The notes: a model not told the origin generated them from the letters alone. Shown: positions 45,054-54,235, counted from the stretch's first letter. The stretch: DNA of 64,000 bases from Oerskovia paurometabola (GCF_016907365.1 NZ_JAFBBV010000001.1:3968001-4032000); one strand, 5' to 3'. Numbers and translations are program-made.

Positions 45054-45845
45054 TCAACGCCCCTGCGCCGCCAGGTCGAGCACCCGTCCCGCAGTCGCCG
45101 TGTACGCGTCGTAGACGCCGGACGGCAGCTCGTTGAACCAGTCCGTCGCGATCCGGAACACCAGCGCGCGCACGAGCTGCTGCGCGAAGCCCTCCCCCGG
45201 GTCGATGGTCTCCAGCAGCGACTGCGGGGCCCCCTCGAAGCAGACCGCGTCGACCGCGACGATCGCCACCGAGTACCGCACCGGCCGCCAGTACAGCGTC
45301 AGGTCGATCACCGCTGGCGGCAGGTCGTCGTCGAACAGCACGTTGCCCGTGAGGTCGCCGTGGACGAGCGTCGACGCGTCCGTGACCACCCGCCGGGCGG
45401 CGAGCAGCGCAGGGAGGTGCGGGACGTCGTCGGGCACCTGCACCGCACCCTCGCCCCAGGCGAGCCGGTCCGCCCGGGCCCAGGCATGCGTCCGCTCGTC
45501 GAGGAACGCGGGCCGAGCGGCGCCGTCGAACACCTGGGCGAAGCGGTGCGCCACGTCGGCGATCCGGGCCCACCTGCCCGCGACGTGCTCGCCCGGGAGG
45601 ACCGGGAACGCCGTCCAGCCGTCGACGACGAGGTCGCCCGACCGGCTCGCGAGCGGCAGGCTCAGCCGGAGATCGCCCCCGCCGGACGGCGCGTGGTCCC
45701 GCAGCCAGCCGAGCTCGGCCGGGAGCACGTCGAGCGGCTTGAGCACCGTGTCCCCGACGCGCCAGGCCCTGCCGCGTCCGCCGTCGAGCCTCGTCACCGG
45801 CCCGACGGCGCCGAACTCTTCGAGGACACGTCTGGGTGGGTGCAC
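45054..45845 (-). CDS. aminoglycoside phosphotransferase-like kinase
   Basis: A 263-residue protein kinase-fold enzyme of the APH/choline-kinase group. Visible are the N-terminal ATP-binding lobe (RAWRVGDTVLKPLD), the catalytic loop VHGDLTGNVLF near 160-170 and VIDLTLYWRP with the metal Asp. It is similar to the actinobacterial APH-domain family that rarely confers resistance. Substrate unknown. Divergent from the PAP2 gene; promoters share 45846-45970. Confidence 0.82.
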   Translation of the reverse strand: MHPPRRVLEEFGAVGPVTRLDGGRGRAWRVGDTVLKPLDVLPAELGWLRDHAPSGGGDLRLSLPLASRSGDLVVDGWTAFPVLPGEHVAGRWARIADVAHRFAQVFDGAARPAFLDERTHAWARADRLAWGEGAVQVPDDVPHLPALLAARRVVTDASTLVHGDLTGNVLFDDDLPPAVIDLTLYWRPVRYSVAIVAVDAVCFEGAPQSLLETIDPGEGFAQQLVRALVFRIATDWFNELPSGVYDAYTATAGRVLDLAAQGR

Positions 45846-45970
45846 CGGCCGAGCCTACCCAGCGGCCGCGAGCGCCTCGCCGTGCGAGTCGTCCCGTGTG
45901 CACGTAATGTCCGGGAACTCGCGCGGCGTCCAGCCCGGCCGCCCCGCGCCGACCCCCGCCTGGAGGCCCT

Positions 45971-46669
45971 GTGTACCCGTTCGTCCACCGCTACGAGCTC
46001 GACACCTCGCGACCGACCGGCCGAGAGGTCGCCCGCGATCTCGCGTTGCGGGCGTTCCTGCCGGGTGCCGCCCTGTGGGTAGCGATCGTGGGGCTGGGAT
46101 TCCTCATCAAGGGCCCGCTCGAGAACCTGCCGGGTGAGGACGGGGTCAACCAGGCCCTCGTCGACCTGCGGACCCCGTTCCTCGACACCGTCACCGAGAT
46201 GCTGTCCGCGATCGGGATGACCGAGTTCATCATCGGGGCGTGCGTGCTCGCGGTCGCGCTCATCTGGTGGCGGACCAGGCAGTGGTGGTTCGCCCTGGTC
46301 CCCGCGCTCGCGGTGTCGCTCCAGGCCCTGATCTTCCTCACGTCGTCGATCGTCGTGGGTCGCACGCGGCCCGAGGTCGACATGCTCGACCACGCCCCGC
46401 CCACGTCGAGCTTCCCGAGCGGGCACACCGGCGCGTCCACGGCGTTCTACCTGACGCTCGCACTCCTCGCGCAGCGCGTGCAGAACCCCGCGCTCCGGGT
46501 CGCGCTCACGGTCCTCGCGGTGCTGGTGCCGTTCGCGGTCGGCTTCGCGCGGCTCTACCGCGGCATGCACTCGCTGACCGACGTCCTCGCAGGGCTCGTC
46601 AACGGCGTCGTGTGCGCAGTCCTCGCATGGGGCTACCTGCGCCGCGACACGTCGCGGGTCCGCGCCTGA
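45971..46669 (+). CDS. PAP2-family phosphatase, membrane protein
   Basis: A 232-residue integral membrane phosphatase. The acid-phosphatase triad is clear: GRTRPEVDM (variant of KxxxxxxRP), SFPSGHTGAST, and ARLYRGMHSLTDVLAG with the SRxxxxxH His. Five or six transmembrane helices surround them. Such enzymes dephosphorylate undecaprenyl pyrophosphate or phosphatidic acid. The start is a GTG. Convergent with the next gene. Confidence 0.9.
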   Translation: MYPFVHRYELDTSRPTGREVARDLALRAFLPGAALWVAIVGLGFLIKGPLENLPGEDGVNQALVDLRTPFLDTVTEMLSAIGMTEFIIGACVLAVALIWWRTRQWWFALVPALAVSLQALIFLTSSIVVGRTRPEVDMLDHAPPTSSFPSGHTGASTAFYLTLALLAQRVQNPALRVALTVLAVLVPFAVGFARLYRGMHSLTDVLAGLVNGVVCAVLAWGYLRRDTSRVRA

Positions 46670-46757
46670 CGGCGGCAGTCGTCGCGGGCCGAGCGTCAGC
46701 AGGTGCCGGTCACCCTCGGCGTCCGCCGGTCGCCCTCGGCGGGTCCGTCGGTCACCG

Positions 46758-47057
46758 TCACCCCGCGACCGGCTCCACGCGCACGATCTGCGTGCGCGCG
46801 ACCACCCGGTCCCGGACGTCCGCGAGCACCACGCGGGCGGGGTCGGCCATGTACGCGGCGAGCGCGCCGTCGTCGGGCATCTCGATGACCTGCACCTCGG
46901 CGGGGAGCGCAGAGTCCTCACCGGGCACGCTCCTCACCCGTGAGGCGACCCGGCCGCCGTGGACGGGGACGAGCGCGAGGACCTCGTCCTCGTAGCGCGC
47001 GAGGGGTTCGACCTGGCCGTCGACGGCCCAGAGCAGGACGCAGAGCGTGAGTGGCAC
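46758..47057 (-). CDS. small conserved protein, DUF1330-like fold
   Basis: A 99-residue protein, VLLWAVDGQVEPLARYEDEVLALVPVHGGRV and VQVIEMPDDGALAAYMAD, resembling the ferredoxin-like dimeric alpha/beta barrel of DUF1330 or antibiotic-monooxygenase proteins. No catalytic residue is identifiable. Monocistronic, with a large hairpin upstream. Confidence 0.6.
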   Translation of the reverse strand: MPLTLCVLLWAVDGQVEPLARYEDEVLALVPVHGGRVASRVRSVPGEDSALPAEVQVIEMPDDGALAAYMADPARVVLADVRDRVVARTQIVRVEPVAG

Positions 47058-47069
47058 GCGCCCACGCTA

Positions 47070-47161
47070 CCGGTGCCGAGCATGCGTCTGGCGCTCCTCG
47101 AGCATGCGGTCGGCGTCGCGAAGGACGGTCATCGCGACGCCAACCGCATGCTCGGCACCGG
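47070..47161. terminator. compound hairpin with mutually exclusive stems
   Basis: Inner stem: 47102-47121 with 47132-47151 (20 bp, one G-U, ten-base loop). Outer stem: 47070-47086 with 47145-47161 (17 bp, perfect). The two share bases 47145-47151, so they cannot form together. Located after the ArsR-SRPBCC operon; a terminator or an RNA switch. Confidence 0.6.
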
Positions 47162-47176
47162 GAGGGCACCGGAGAA

Positions 47177-47491
47177 CTACCCCTCCGCGATCCGCTTGAT
47201 CGCGGCGAGGCGACGGTCCCACTCGGCGCCGATCGCGTCGAGCGCACGGGCGGTCTCGCCCAGGCGGGACCCGATCGCGCGGTAGCGGACCTCGCGCCCG
47301 ACGCGCACGGGCTCGACCAGCCCGGCCTCGGCGAGCACGGTCAGGTGCTTGGCGATCGCCTGCCGCGTCACGGGCAGCACGGTCGCGAGCGCGGACGCCG
47401 ACAGGTCCGCGCGCCCCAGCTCCTGGAGGATCTGCCACCTCGTGTCGTCGGCGAGCGCCGCGAACACGGGGGCCAGCGTCTCGGTGCTCAC
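47177..47491 (-). CDS. ArsR-family transcriptional repressor
   Basis: A 104-residue winged-helix regulator: VFAALADDTRWQILQELGRADLSASALATVLPVTRQAIAKHLTVLAEAGLVEPVRVGREVRYR. It lacks the Cys metal site of arsenic sensors, so it belongs to the non-metal subgroup often paired with SRPBCC genes. GTG start overlaps the SRPBCC stop (GTGA). Operators at 48047 and 48082 lie before the operon. Confidence 0.92.
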   Translation of the reverse strand: MSTETLAPVFAALADDTRWQILQELGRADLSASALATVLPVTRQAIAKHLTVLAEAGLVEPVRVGREVRYRAIGSRLGETARALDAIGAEWDRRLAAIKRIAEG

Positions 47492-48012
47492 GCCGCGGGG
47501 CCGTCTGCGGGGCGCACGACGTCCTCGACGGGCGCCCCCGCCGGGAAGCCCGGCCCCTCGACGAACGCGACGAGCTCGTCGAGCTCGCTGGTCCATCCCG
47601 AGCGGTTGTCGGCCATCGCGCGCTGGGCACCGTCCCCGAGACGCTCGAAACCGGACTCGACGACGGCGAGCACGGTGCCCTCGCCCTCGGGGGTCAGCGT
47701 GAACCGGACGAGGGTCGCGTTGTCGGGGCGCAGCTCGGCGCCGGCCTGGTTGGTCCAGGTGAAGGCGAAGACCGAGGGCTCGTCGTACTCCTCGATGCGG
47801 ACGGCGAACTGCCCGTACCCGTCGAAGCCGAACGTGCCCTCGCCGCCCACCCGCAGGTCGGGCAGGTGGGCCTCCTGGCCGAACCATCGGGCGATCAGGT
47901 CGTCGCGCGTGAGCGCGGCCCACACCGTCGACGGTGCGGCGTGGACGAGCAGGGTGCGGGTCACCTGGAACGCCTCGGTGTCGATCGAGGCCTGCTGGTC
48001 GGTGGTCGTCAT
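47488..48012 (-). CDS. SRPBCC (AHSA1-like) domain protein
   Basis: A 174-residue START/Bet v1-like fold protein: FQVTRTLLVHAAPSTVWAALTRDDLIARWFG and TPEGEGTVLAVVESGFERL, the AHSA1 hallmarks with a hydrophobic ligand cavity. Ligand unknown. First gene of an operon with the ArsR repressor, whose gene overlaps its stop by four bases. In this common pair, the ligand-binding partner is thought to control or respond to the repressor. Confidence 0.9.
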   Translation of the reverse strand: MTTTDQQASIDTEAFQVTRTLLVHAAPSTVWAALTRDDLIARWFGQEAHLPDLRVGGEGTFGFDGYGQFAVRIEEYDEPSVFAFTWTNQAGAELRPDNATLVRFTLTPEGEGTVLAVVESGFERLGDGAQRAMADNRSGWTSELDELVAFVEGPGFPAGAPVEDVVRPADGPAA

Positions 48013-48046
48013 GGTCGTTCCTCTCTCGGGTCTTGGCGGGCTACAT

Positions 48047-48066
48047 GTGCAACTTTAGGGTTGCAC
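48047..48066. promoter_or_regulatory. ArsR operator 1
   Basis: GTGCAAC-N6-GTTGCAC, perfect 7-bp dyad, 35 bases upstream of the SRPBCC ATG. Fits autorepression by the ArsR protein. Confidence 0.7.
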
Positions 48067-48081
48067 TGAACACGGGCGTGC

Positions 48082-48097
48082 GCAACCCTTCGGTTGC
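48082..48097. promoter_or_regulatory. ArsR operator 2
   Basis: GCAAC-N6-GTTGC, same core dyad and spacer length as the first copy, 33 bases away centre to centre (about three turns). Confidence 0.65.
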
Positions 48098-48203
48098 AGT
48101 CAGCTCGCCGGGACGCCCGCGCCCGCGACAGCGCCAGGTCACGCCCCGACAACGAAGATCCGCTCGCCGAGCCGCCGGGGTACGCGGGACGTACAGTCGG
48201 CAG

Positions 48204-50465
48204 ATGGGCCAGTCCACACGACCCCGTCAGCAGACCTCCGCCGTCAAGGCGCTCGCGCTCCTGATGGCCTTCCTGCTCGTGTCGGCCGTGGGGGGCGTCC
48301 TCGCGGCCGGCCTCCTGCTGCCCCTCGCCGCAGGGGCGAACGCCGCGGCCGAGGACGTCACCCAGATGTTCGACGAGCTGCCCGACGAGCTCGAACCCGG
48401 CCCCCTGGCCGAGAAGTCCAGCGTCTTCGCCAGCGACGGGACCACCCTCCTCGCGACGTTCTACACCGAGAACCGCATCGTGGTCCCCCTGGACCAGGTC
48501 TCCCAGCCGATGAAGGACGCGGTCGTCGCGATCGAGGACCACCGCTTCTACGAGCACGGCGGCATCGACCCCGAAGGGGTGACCCGCGCCGCGGTCAACA
48601 ACTTCACGGGCGGCGACACCCAGGGTGGGTCCAGCCTCACCCAGCAGTACGTCAAGAACGTCCTGATCGAGCAGGCCGTGCGCGACGACGACCCGGTGGC
48701 GATGCGCGCGGCCCGCGACGACACGCTGGGCCGCAAGGCTCGCGAGGCCAAGCTCGCGATCTCGCTCGAGACCGTCATGACCAAGGAGGAGATCCTCCAG
48801 GGCTACCTCAACATCGCCCAGTTCGGCATCCGGGTCTACGGCGTCGAGACCGCATCCCTGCACTACTTCGGCAAGCACGCGTCCGAGCTCAGCGTCGTCG
48901 AGGCGGCGACCATCGCAGGCGTCACCAACGCCCCCACCAAGTACGACCCGGTGACCAACCCCGTCGACTCCGAGAAGCGCCGCAACCGGGTGCTGCTCAA
49001 GATGTTGGAGCAGGGCTACATCACGCAGCAGCAGCACGACGAAGCCGTCGCGACCCCGCTGCCCGCGACTCTCCACGTGCAGCCCATCTCGGGCGGGTGC
49101 CAGACCGCGGGCGGGGCGGCGTTCTTCTGCGACTACGTCACCAAGGTCATCACGTCCGACCCCGCGTTCGGGGAGACCAAGGCCGACCGGCGGGCTCTTC
49201 TCTACCGCGGCGGCCTCGACATCACCACGACGCTCGACCCCCGCATGCAGCAGGCCGCCGAGGCGAACATCTCGGCCGCGGTCCCGCCCTCGGACCCCAG
49301 CGGCCTCGAGGACGCTCTCGTGACGGTCGAGCCGGGCAGCGGGAAGATCCTCGCGATGGCTCAGAACCGGCCCTACGACGTCTCCAGGGAACCTGCGCCC
49401 GGCACCACCGCCGTCAACTACAGCTCCGACCAGCTCCACGGCTCCTCGAGCGGGTTCTCCCCCGGATCCACGTGGAAGGTGTTCACGCTCGCCGAGTGGC
49501 TCCGCTCGGGCCGCACGCTCAACGACACCGTGAACGCGAACAAGCGGTCGTTCGTCCCGACCCGCGACTTCCACGCCTCGTGCGCCCGGCTCGACCGCAT
49601 CCCGTGGTCTCCGGGCAACTCGGACGGCTCGACCGACCAGGGGTCGATCCCGGTCCTGCGCGCCACGTTCAACTCCGTCAACACCGCCTACGCGTCGATG
49701 GAGTCCCAGCTCGACCTGTGCGCGGTCCGCGACATGGCGTGGACCGCTGGGCTGCGCCCCTCCCGCACCGCCGAGATCACGGGCGACGCGTCGTCGATCC
49801 ACGTCATGCCGACCATGACGATCGGCACCCAGAACTCCTCCCCCCTGCAGATGGCCGCCGCCTACGCGACGTTCGCGAGCGGCGGCACGTACTGCGACCC
49901 CATCGCGATCACCCGCGTCGTCGGGGCCGACGGAGCCGACCTGCCCGTGCCGTCCGCGAACTGCCGCCCCGAAGCCGTGGACCCCCGGATCGCGAACACC
50001 GTCACGTTCGCCCTGGAGAACGTCATGACGCAGGGCACCGCCAAGAAGTCCCAGCTCTCCCGGCCGAGCGCCGGCAAGTCCGGCACGGCCAACAACAACA
50101 ACCACACCTGGTTCATCGGGTACACGCCGCAGCTCGTCACCGCCGTGTGGATCGGCAACGCCGAGAACGACGTGTCCATGAGCTACATGAAGATCAACGG
50201 GCACTACGAGAAGCGCTGGTACGGCTCGACGCTGGCCGCGCCGACGTGGCGGTCCTACATGGAGACCGCGCTCGAGGGCCTCCCCGTCGTGGGCTTCCCC
50301 GGCCCGGACCCGGCGATGCTGGGCCAGGCGCCCGCACCCAGGCCCGCCGAGAGGCCCGAGGACGACGCACCGGCCACACCCACCGACCCTGCTCCGCCCA
50401 CCGACCCCGCACCCCCGACCGACCCCGCCCCGCCCGCCGACCCGGGTGTGCCCCCGACGCCGTAG
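48204..50465 (+). CDS. class A penicillin-binding protein
   Basis: A 753-residue bifunctional wall synthase. One N-terminal transmembrane helix; GT51 glycosyltransferase with EDHRFYEHGGIDPEGVTRA near residue 111 (catalytic Glu) and GGSSLTQQYVKNVL; transpeptidase with GFSPGSTWKVFTL near 422 (active Ser, SxxK), a SVN motif in FNSVNTAYASM, and KSGTANNNNHTWFIGY (KSGT) near 625. The tail is a PTDPAP repeat. Start ATG lies behind a promoter-like region shared with the ArsR operon. Extracellular Pro-rich tails are common in actinobacterial PBPs. Confidence 0.95.
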   Translation: MGQSTRPRQQTSAVKALALLMAFLLVSAVGGVLAAGLLLPLAAGANAAAEDVTQMFDELPDELEPGPLAEKSSVFASDGTTLLATFYTENRIVVPLDQVSQPMKDAVVAIEDHRFYEHGGIDPEGVTRAAVNNFTGGDTQGGSSLTQQYVKNVLIEQAVRDDDPVAMRAARDDTLGRKAREAKLAISLETVMTKEEILQGYLNIAQFGIRVYGVETASLHYFGKHASELSVVEAATIAGVTNAPTKYDPVTNPVDSEKRRNRVLLKMLEQGYITQQQHDEAVATPLPATLHVQPISGGCQTAGGAAFFCDYVTKVITSDPAFGETKADRRALLYRGGLDITTTLDPRMQQAAEANISAAVPPSDPSGLEDALVTVEPGSGKILAMAQNRPYDVSREPAPGTTAVNYSSDQLHGSSSGFSPGSTWKVFTLAEWLRSGRTLNDTVNANKRSFVPTRDFHASCARLDRIPWSPGNSDGSTDQGSIPVLRATFNSVNTAYASMESQLDLCAVRDMAWTAGLRPSRTAEITGDASSIHVMPTMTIGTQNSSPLQMAAAYATFASGGTYCDPIAITRVVGADGADLPVPSANCRPEAVDPRIANTVTFALENVMTQGTAKKSQLSRPSAGKSGTANNNNHTWFIGYTPQLVTAVWIGNAENDVSMSYMKINGHYEKRWYGSTLAAPTWRSYMETALEGLPVVGFPGPDPAMLGQAPAPRPAERPEDDAPATPTDPAPPTDPAPPTDPAPPADPGVPPTP

Positions 50466-50562
50466 CCGAGCCGCCCTAGCTCGTCCGCCGCAGCCGGCGA
50501 CTCCCCGCCGCCGACCGTCCGTCGGACGACGTACCTCGGACGCCCCACGCTCTCGGGTCACG

Positions 50563-50580
50563 TTCAGGGTTCTTTCAGGG
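50563..50580 (+). promoter_or_regulatory. phased direct repeat upstream of ABC exporter
   Basis: TTCAGGG at 50563-50569 and 50574-50580, 11 bases apart, the direct-repeat form bound by OmpR/PhoB-type response regulators. It precedes the ABC exporter genes by about 145 bases. The remaining 50466-50723 shows no gene. Confidence 0.5.
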
Positions 50581-50723
50581 GGATCCCCGATGCTCCGCCC
50601 ACCGGGCCGCCGCCAGGATGAGCACAGCGGCTCGGAGGGACGACCGTGGGCGGTCCCCACCGCACCACTCCCCTCGACCGGGTCGCCGTCCCGTACGCGC
50701 ACCCCTCGAGAGAGAGTCCCGAC

Positions 50724-51536
50724 ATGCCCTCCCCGTCCCCTGCCCCGGCCCCCGTCGCGGCGGCTGCAGCCGCCGGCGGCACTCCCCCTTCAGGCTCCGA
50801 CGCGATCGCGACGGCCCGGGGCCTCGTCAAGACCTACGGCAAGGGCCCGACGGCGGTCCACGCGCTCGCGGGCGTCGACGTCGACTTCGGGCGTGGTCGG
50901 TTCACCGCGATCATGGGCCCGTCCGGCTCCGGCAAGTCGACGCTCATGCACTGCATGGCGGGCCTCGACACCCCCACGGGCGGCACGGTCGTCGTGGACG
51001 ACCTCGTCGTCTCCACGATGAACCAGCGCCAGCTCACGAAGCTGCGCCGCACCCAGCTCGGGTTCGTCTTCCAGTCGTTCAACCTCGTCCCGACGCTCAC
51101 GGCCGAGGAGAACATCACACTGCCCCTCGACATCGCGCGCAAGCCCGTCGACCGGGCGTACCTCGCGAAGGTGGTCGACGCCGTCGGGCTGACGGACAGG
51201 CTCAAGCACCGTCCGAGCGAGCTGTCCGGCGGGCAGCAGCAGCGCGTCGCGTGCGCGCGCGCCCTGGTCTCCAAGCCGTCCGTCGTGTTCGCCGACGAGC
51301 CCACGGGGAACCTCGACTCGACGTCCTCGCGCGAGGTCCTGACGTTCCTGCGCGAGTCGGTCGACGACCTGGGGCAGTCGGTCGTCATGGTCACGCACGA
51401 CCCGGTCGCCGCGAGCTACGCGCACCGCGTCCTGTTCCTCGCGGACGGCCGCATCGTCGACGAGGTCACCGACCCGACGCCCGACTCCGTCCTCGCGGTC
51501 CTGGGCTCCCTCACGCGCAAGAAGGCGGCCGCCTGA
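50724..51536 (+). CDS. ABC transporter ATPase, MacB/LolD type
   Basis: A 270-residue ATPase. GPSGSGKSTLMHCMAG (Walker A), LGFVFQSFNLVPTLTAEENI (Q-loop of the LolD type), ELSGGQQQRVACARAL (signature) and VVFADEPTGNLDS (Walker B). An Ala/Pro-rich N-terminal tail of about 25 residues precedes it; the chosen ATG has GAGAGAG upstream. Its stop overlaps the permease ATG (TGATG), so they form one exporter. Confidence 0.94.
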   Translation: MPSPSPAPAPVAAAAAAGGTPPSGSDAIATARGLVKTYGKGPTAVHALAGVDVDFGRGRFTAIMGPSGSGKSTLMHCMAGLDTPTGGTVVVDDLVVSTMNQRQLTKLRRTQLGFVFQSFNLVPTLTAEENITLPLDIARKPVDRAYLAKVVDAVGLTDRLKHRPSELSGGQQQRVACARALVSKPSVVFADEPTGNLDSTSSREVLTFLRESVDDLGQSVVMVTHDPVAASYAHRVLFLADGRIVDEVTDPTPDSVLAVLGSLTRKKAAA

Positions 51537-54115
51537 TGCTGCGCGTCGCCCTGCGCAACGTCCGGGCGCACCTCGTGCGCCTCGGGATGTCCATCCTCGC
51601 GGTCGTGCTCGGTGTCTCGTTCGTCGCGGGCACGTTCTCGCTGCGCGAGATGCTCGCCGCGACGTTCGACGGCATCGTCGACAGCTCGTCCGCCGACGTC
51701 CTGGTGCGCGGCGAGGAGGAGTCGTCCGCGCTCACCCAGGAGAACGCGAGCGCCGGCGCGGTCCGCAACCCGATCCCGGCCGACCTCACGGACACGATCG
51801 AGGAGGTCGACGGCGTCGCGCACGCCTTCGCCGACTACACCGGTCCGCTCGTGCTCGTCGGGGCGGACGGCACCCCGCCGCCCACCACGGGCGCCCCGAC
51901 GTTCGGCCTCGCCTACCGGGCCGAGGACCCCGCGACCCCGCTCACGGAGGGGGCGGCGCCGTCGGGCCCGGAAGAGTTCGCGCTCGAGGCCGCCACGGCG
52001 CAGGCCAGCGGCCTCGCGGTCGGCGACACGACGACGCTCGTCGTCGCCGGGCAGATCACCGAGGCGACCCTGACCGGGATCGTCGACATGGGCGCCTCGA
52101 TGGCCGGGGCGAGCATCGTGTTCTTCGACGAGGCCACCGCGGCGGAGGCGTTCGCGCCCGACGGCGCGGTCTCCGCCATCACGGTCCTCGCCGAGGACGG
52201 GGTGAGCGAGCAGGAGCTGCGCGACGACGTCGCGGCCGCCCTGGAGGCCTCGTCGCCGACCGAGGCCGTCGAGGTCGTCACGGGCCAGGTCGCACGCGAC
52301 GAGGCCCGCGAGGACATCGCGTCGATGCTGGGATTCATCGAGACGTTCCTGCTGGTCTTCGCCGGGATCTCGCTGTTCGTCGGCGGGTTCATCATCGCGA
52401 ACACGTTCGCCATGACGGTCCGCCAGCGTCAGCGCGAGTTCGCCCTGCTCCGCGCGGTCGGGGCCTCGCCGCTCCAGGTGTTCTCCTCGATCCTGGTCCA
52501 GGCCGCGATCATCGGCACGCTGGGCGGTGCGCTCGGCATCCTCGGCGGGCTCGGGCTCGTGACCGCCCTCAAGTCCGTGTTCGAGTCCATGGGGATGGAC
52601 CTCGCGGGCGAGATCCCCGTCGACGCATCGATGATCGTGGTCTCGCTCGTGCTGGGCATCGTCGTCTCGGTCGCGTCCGCCGCGCTGCCCGCCCGGCGCG
52701 CGGCGCTCGTCGCCCCGGTCGAGGCCATGCGTGACGACTCCCCGGCCCAGGCCGGGTCGCTCAGGGTCCGCGGGATCATCGGCGCGGTCGTCGCCGGGGC
52801 CGGCGCCGGGGCCGTCGTGCTGGCCGTCGTCCAGGCTGCGGCCGACGACGCCGCGAGCACCGGCGGCCTGCTCGGCCTCGGTGCCGTGGGCGTCGTCGTC
52901 GGGACGCTGCTGCTCGCGCCCGTCGTGGCCCGAGGCGTCCTGCACGTCATGTCCGCGCCGTTCGTCGCGTGGGCCAAGCCGCTGGGGACGCTCGCGCGGG
53001 GCAACGTGACCCGCAACCCGCGACGTACCGCGAGCACCGCGGGCGCCCTCATGATCGGGATGTCGCTCGTCGGCGCCGCGTCGGTCCTCGCCGCGTCCAT
53101 GCAGGCGTCGATGAAGAACATCGTGACCGAGGAGTCCCTCGCCGACCTCGTGGTGCAGTCCGCGACCGGCACGGTCCCCTCGGGCGCGGTGAGCGACATC
53201 TCCGACCTGCCCGAGGTCGGACGGGCCGACTCCATGACCGCCGACCGGTACTTCGTCGGAGCAGCGGGCGAGGCCGCGGACGACGCGGCGGCACTGTTCG
53301 TGCTCGGCGTCGACCCGAGCCTCTTCGGCCAGACGTGGCGCACCGAGGCCGTCGAGGGCGACCTCGACACGCTCGCCGACGGGCAGGTCTCGGTCCTGCG
53401 GGCGACCGCCGACGACGAGGGCTGGGAGCTCGGCGACGAGCTCACGCTGCGCTCACAGCTCGGCAGCGCCGACGTGACGATCGGCTCGGTCTTCGACTCG
53501 CCCGCCCTGGGCGTGCCCGTCGTCGTGCCGGACACCGTGTTCGCGGAGCTCTCCGCAGCACCCGCCGAGATGTCGACCATGCTGCTCCTCCAGGCCGCCG
53601 ACGGCGTGACCCAGGCAGAGCTGGACACCGCGGTCACCGCCGCGGCCAAGCCCTACATGATCGTGTCCGTCATGGACAACGAGGAGTTCATCTCGTCCCT
53701 CGCGAGCCAGGTCAACCAGATGCTCACGATCCTCTACGCGCTGCTGGGGCTGTCGATCGTCATCGCGATCCTCGGCATCGTCAACACCCTCGCGCTGTCC
53801 GTGATCGAGCGGACCCGCGAGATCGGTCTCCTGCGGGCCGTCGGGCTCGGCCGTTCGCAGCTCGCCGGGACGATCGTCATCGAGTCGGTCCTCACGGCCG
53901 TGTTCGGGACGGTGCTGGGCCTCGCGGTCGGCGTCGGCCTCGCCGCCGGGATGCCGACAGTGTTCGCCAGCACGGGCTTCACCGACCTCGTGATCCCGTG
54001 GCCCGCGCTGGGGACCATGGTCGGCATCGCGGTGCTCGTCGGCGTCCTGGCCGCCGGGTGGCCCGCGCTGCGCGCGGCCCGGCTCCCGGTGCTCGACGCC
54101 GTCACGGTCGACTGA
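51536..54115 (+). CDS. FtsX-family ABC permease, MacB-like
   Basis: An 859-residue permease with two FtsX modules. One helix near the start, then a large extracellular domain; GFIIANTFAMTVRQRQREFALLRAVGASPLQV is the first module core, and ALSVIERTREIGLLRAVGLGRSQL the second. About eight to ten transmembrane segments. Such exporters act on lipids, antimicrobial peptides or envelope stress. The phased repeat upstream suggests two-component control, yet no kinase gene is next to it. An inverted repeat follows the stop. Confidence 0.93.
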   Translation: MLRVALRNVRAHLVRLGMSILAVVLGVSFVAGTFSLREMLAATFDGIVDSSSADVLVRGEEESSALTQENASAGAVRNPIPADLTDTIEEVDGVAHAFADYTGPLVLVGADGTPPPTTGAPTFGLAYRAEDPATPLTEGAAPSGPEEFALEAATAQASGLAVGDTTTLVVAGQITEATLTGIVDMGASMAGASIVFFDEATAAEAFAPDGAVSAITVLAEDGVSEQELRDDVAAALEASSPTEAVEVVTGQVARDEAREDIASMLGFIETFLLVFAGISLFVGGFIIANTFAMTVRQRQREFALLRAVGASPLQVFSSILVQAAIIGTLGGALGILGGLGLVTALKSVFESMGMDLAGEIPVDASMIVVSLVLGIVVSVASAALPARRAALVAPVEAMRDDSPAQAGSLRVRGIIGAVVAGAGAGAVVLAVVQAAADDAASTGGLLGLGAVGVVVGTLLLAPVVARGVLHVMSAPFVAWAKPLGTLARGNVTRNPRRTASTAGALMIGMSLVGAASVLAASMQASMKNIVTEESLADLVVQSATGTVPSGAVSDISDLPEVGRADSMTADRYFVGAAGEAADDAAALFVLGVDPSLFGQTWRTEAVEGDLDTLADGQVSVLRATADDEGWELGDELTLRSQLGSADVTIGSVFDSPALGVPVVVPDTVFAELSAAPAEMSTMLLLQAADGVTQAELDTAVTAAAKPYMIVSVMDNEEFISSLASQVNQMLTILYALLGLSIVIAILGIVNTLALSVIERTREIGLLRAVGLGRSQLAGTIVIESVLTAVFGTVLGLAVGVGLAAGMPTVFASTGFTDLVIPWPALGTMVGIAVLVGVLAAGWPALRAARLPVLDAVTVD

Positions 54116-54121
54116 CGGCTG

Positions 54122-54160
54122 ACGGGTGCCGGTCGCCCTGGAGGGGCGGCCGGCACCCGT
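54122..54160 (+). terminator. hairpin after ftsX-like gene
   Basis: ACGGGTGCCGG pairs with CCGGCACCCGT (11 bp, interior partly paired too), seven bases after the stop. Confidence 0.7.
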
Positions 54161-54206
54161 TGGCACCCGTAGATACCCGCTGGCACCCGTTGGCACCCGT
54201 TGGCAC
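54151..54206. repeat. 10-bp tandem repeat
   Basis: About five copies of TGGCACCCGT, two of them diverged, starting in the right arm of the hairpin and reaching toward the next gene. Likely expanded from the hairpin arm by slippage. Confidence 0.8.
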
Positions 54207-54235
54207 AGGCGCCGTGCGTGCCGGAGGATCGGCCC

